Below are positions 62,545 through 64,000 of a stretch of 64,000 bases of DNA, piece after piece. The DNA is taken from NCBI GenBank assembly GCA_947589305.1, contig CANQAP010000001.1, positions 523,052 to 587,051 on the forward strand, in the 5' to 3' direction. The DNA comes from an uncultured Lachnospiraceae bacterium (lineage in GTDB: Bacteria > Bacillota > Clostridia > Lachnospirales > Lachnospiraceae). The translations under genes were made by a program, and so were the position numbers. How positions within the stretch are numbered: position 1 is the stretch's first letter; each line of letters starts with the position of its first letter. The notes below the pieces were generated by a model that searched no databases, was not told the DNA's origin, and saw only the letters and a program-made list of their open reading frames with translations.

Positions 62545-63816
62545 ATGAAATTTACCAAACGAACCGCTCTTCGGGGCGAAATCACAGTACCGGGTGATAA
62601 ATCCATCTCTCATAGAACCATTCTGCTAGGATCTCTGGCAGAAGGCATGACCGAAGTACATGGGTTTTTGCAGGGTGCAGACTGTCTCTCTTCCATTGCC
62701 TGCTTTCAGGCTATGGGTGTAACGATCGAACGGGAAGGGGATACGGTACGCATCCACGGAAAAGGACTGCACGGCTTACAGGCTCCCACCCAACCGTTAG
62801 ACGCCGGCAACAGCGGTACTACCACCCGGCTGATGGCAGGCATCTTAGCCGCACAGCCTTTTACCAGTACCGTGACCGGCGACGCTTCCATACAAAAACG
62901 TCCTATGAAACGTATCATCATACCGCTTACGCAAATGGGTGCCAATATTGTCAGCATCCGCGGCAATGACTGCGCACCGCTCCGTATTCAGGGTATGCCT
63001 TTAACCGGTATTCACTATCAGTCACCGGTCGCATCCGCACAAGTCAAGTCTGCGATCCTCTTAGCGGGATTGTACGCCGATGGAGAGACCAGCGTCACCG
63101 AACCTTATCTCTCCCGTAACCATACGGAGCTGATGTTTCGGGCATTCGGCATCCCCATTCATTGTGAAGGCACCACTGCCACTGTGCATCCGACCGAACA
63201 TTTAACGGCGCAACAGATCATCGTTCCCGGTGATATCTCCTCTGCGGCTTATTTTATCGTCGCTGCCTTGATCACGCCCAATTCCTGTATCACGATCCGC
63301 AATGTCGGGATCAATCCGACCCGGGACGGGATTTTGGAAGTATGCCGGGCTATGGGTGCTGACCTGACGGTGGAACCCCTCCGGAGAGAACAAAGTGAAC
63401 CGGTCGCCGATATCACCGTCCGCACCAGTGCATTAAAGGGAACCGTAATCGAGGGCAGTCTGATCCCGAAACTTATCGACGAATTACCGATTATTGCCGT
63501 TCTTGCCTGTTTTGCATCCGGTACCACGATCATCCGGGATGCACAGGAACTGAAAGTAAAGGAATCCAACCGGATTGATGTGATGACCCGTCATTTAACC
63601 GCCATGGGTGCGGACGTAGAGGCAACAGACGACGGCATGATCATCCACGGCGGAAAACCGCTGCACGGTGCAGTCATTGACTCTCATCTGGATCACCGGA
63701 TCGCCATGAGTTTTGCCATTGCCGGCATGAATGCCGATGGTGAAACCGAAATTACCGGTGCGGAATGCGTTACGATCTCTTACCCCGATTTTTATCAGGA
63801 TCTGAAGCGATTATAA
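62545..63816 (+). CDS. aroA: 3-phosphoshikimate 1-carboxyvinyltransferase (EPSP synthase)
   Basis: A 423-residue shikimate-pathway enzyme. The N-terminal substrate motif is VPGDKSISHRTILLGSLA, then LDAGNSGTTTRLMAGIL. The C-terminal signature is RVKESNRI-like, here KVKESNRIDVMTRHL, with DHRIAMSFAIAGM at the end. GAGGAG precedes the ATG. The glyphosate-relevant stretch (AGNSGTTTR) shows the alanine-less class II-like spacing, but class cannot be fixed by eye. Confidence 0.95.
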   Translation: MKFTKRTALRGEITVPGDKSISHRTILLGSLAEGMTEVHGFLQGADCLSSIACFQAMGVTIEREGDTVRIHGKGLHGLQAPTQPLDAGNSGTTTRLMAGILAAQPFTSTVTGDASIQKRPMKRIIIPLTQMGANIVSIRGNDCAPLRIQGMPLTGIHYQSPVASAQVKSAILLAGLYADGETSVTEPYLSRNHTELMFRAFGIPIHCEGTTATVHPTEHLTAQQIIVPGDISSAAYFIVAALITPNSCITIRNVGINPTRDGILEVCRAMGADLTVEPLRREQSEPVADITVRTSALKGTVIEGSLIPKLIDELPIIAVLACFASGTTIIRDAQELKVKESNRIDVMTRHLTAMGADVEATDDGMIIHGGKPLHGAVIDSHLDHRIAMSFAIAGMNADGETEITGAECVTISYPDFYQDLKRL

Positions 63817-63857
63817 GCATCCCACCCCCCATTCTCAGATAATTGAAAATCCAAATA

Positions 63858-63889
63858 ACAACAGCCCTGACATCCGTCAGGGCTGTTGT
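63858..63889. terminator. Terminator between aroA and the convergent gene
   Basis: A perfect 14-bp stem, ACAACAGCCCTGAC and its complement, with loop ATCC. It lies between convergent genes and probably serves both. T-runs are weak on both strands. Confidence 0.75.
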
Positions 63890-63911
63890 CTCATATCCGT
63901 ACCATTTGATG

Positions 63912-64000
63912 CTAAGGCGATACCCATGCTCCGTCAGAGTTTAAGGTATAGCCGTCTATCACCGTGTCATGTGCCATCGCTCCGTCTTCATTTAAGTAGT
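63912..64000 (-). CDS. C-terminus of a cell-wall-binding repeat protein
   Basis: Only the last 28 codons are present; the gene continues past the right edge. They read YLNEDGAMAHDTVIDGYTLN and then SDGAWVSP before TAG. The YxLNxDGAM/W pattern is that of choline- or glucan-binding cell-wall repeats, which anchor secreted proteins to wall polymers. The enzyme or adhesin carried by these repeats lies outside the window. Confidence 0.75.
   Translation of the reverse strand, partial: YLNEDGAMAHDTVIDGYTLNSDGAWVSP

Overview
This 64 kb window looks like chromosome of a Clostridia-class Bacillota, most likely a member of the Lachnospiraceae. The support is indirect: a mraZ-rsmH-ftsL-pbp division cluster, a single-chain 1,250-residue PurL, a group B-type [FeFe] hydrogenase, strong GGAGG ribosome binding sites throughout, and a Cas12a whose crRNA handle and domain order match those of gut Cas12a systems. 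No rRNA or tRNA gene was recognised.

Layout. 1-5.2 kb: the division/cell-wall cluster (class B PBP, FtsL-like protein, RsmH, MraZ, read leftward), then Lgt and the GTPase YchF. 5.2-6.5 kb: decayed DNA with a broken GNAT acetyltransferase gene. 6.5-15.1 kb: a visibly AT-rich defence island, all on the minus strand. In transcription order it holds an MqsR-like toxin, a zinc finger-HTH-Panacea antitoxin, cas12a, cas4, cas1, cas2, then a leader promoter and a CRISPR array of 19 intact repeats plus one degenerate terminal repeat. 15.2-18.5 kb: a 1,089-residue hybrid sensor kinase with two periplasmic-type binding domains. 18.6-23.8 kb: yebC, a CorC-like CBS protein, mazF (no mazE), alr and nnrE/nnrD. 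24-26 kb: an ABC-F ATPase. 26-31 kb: NADP-isocitrate dehydrogenase, two unknown membrane proteins, the hydrogenase and a lytic transglycosylase. 31.4-34 kb: a beta-CASP metallo-hydrolase and an intracellular subtilase.

34-48.2 kb is a long leftward biosynthetic run. leuC-leuD-phosphatase is followed by leuB-ilvD-ilvB-serC-serA-asd, then a DUF4190-like membrane protein and an aconitase-family hydratase; a LysR regulator is divergent from leuC. It supplies leucine/valine/isoleucine, serine and the aspartate family. The hydratase and the isocitrate dehydrogenase together would give the citrate-to-2-oxoglutarate branch. 48.2-55 kb: a membrane protein resembling the membrane half of LTA synthase, translationally coupled to purL, and two adjacent aspartoacylase-family genes of which one has lost zinc ligands. 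55-59 kb: a CheX-like/CheY pair and a divergent GGDEF-EAL protein. 59-64 kb: an SH3/SleB cell-wall hydrolase with a WalR-like box, an RsuA-type pseudouridine synthase, tyrA, aroA, and the C-terminus of a cell-wall-binding repeat protein.

The most notable feature is the toxin-antitoxin pair directly upstream of and collinear with the Cas12a operon. It has one strong palindromic promoter and only 64 bp separate the antitoxin gene from cas12a. This arrangement could make the toxin-antitoxin pair a guard or co-regulator of the CRISPR locus. That is inference from gene order and promoter structure.
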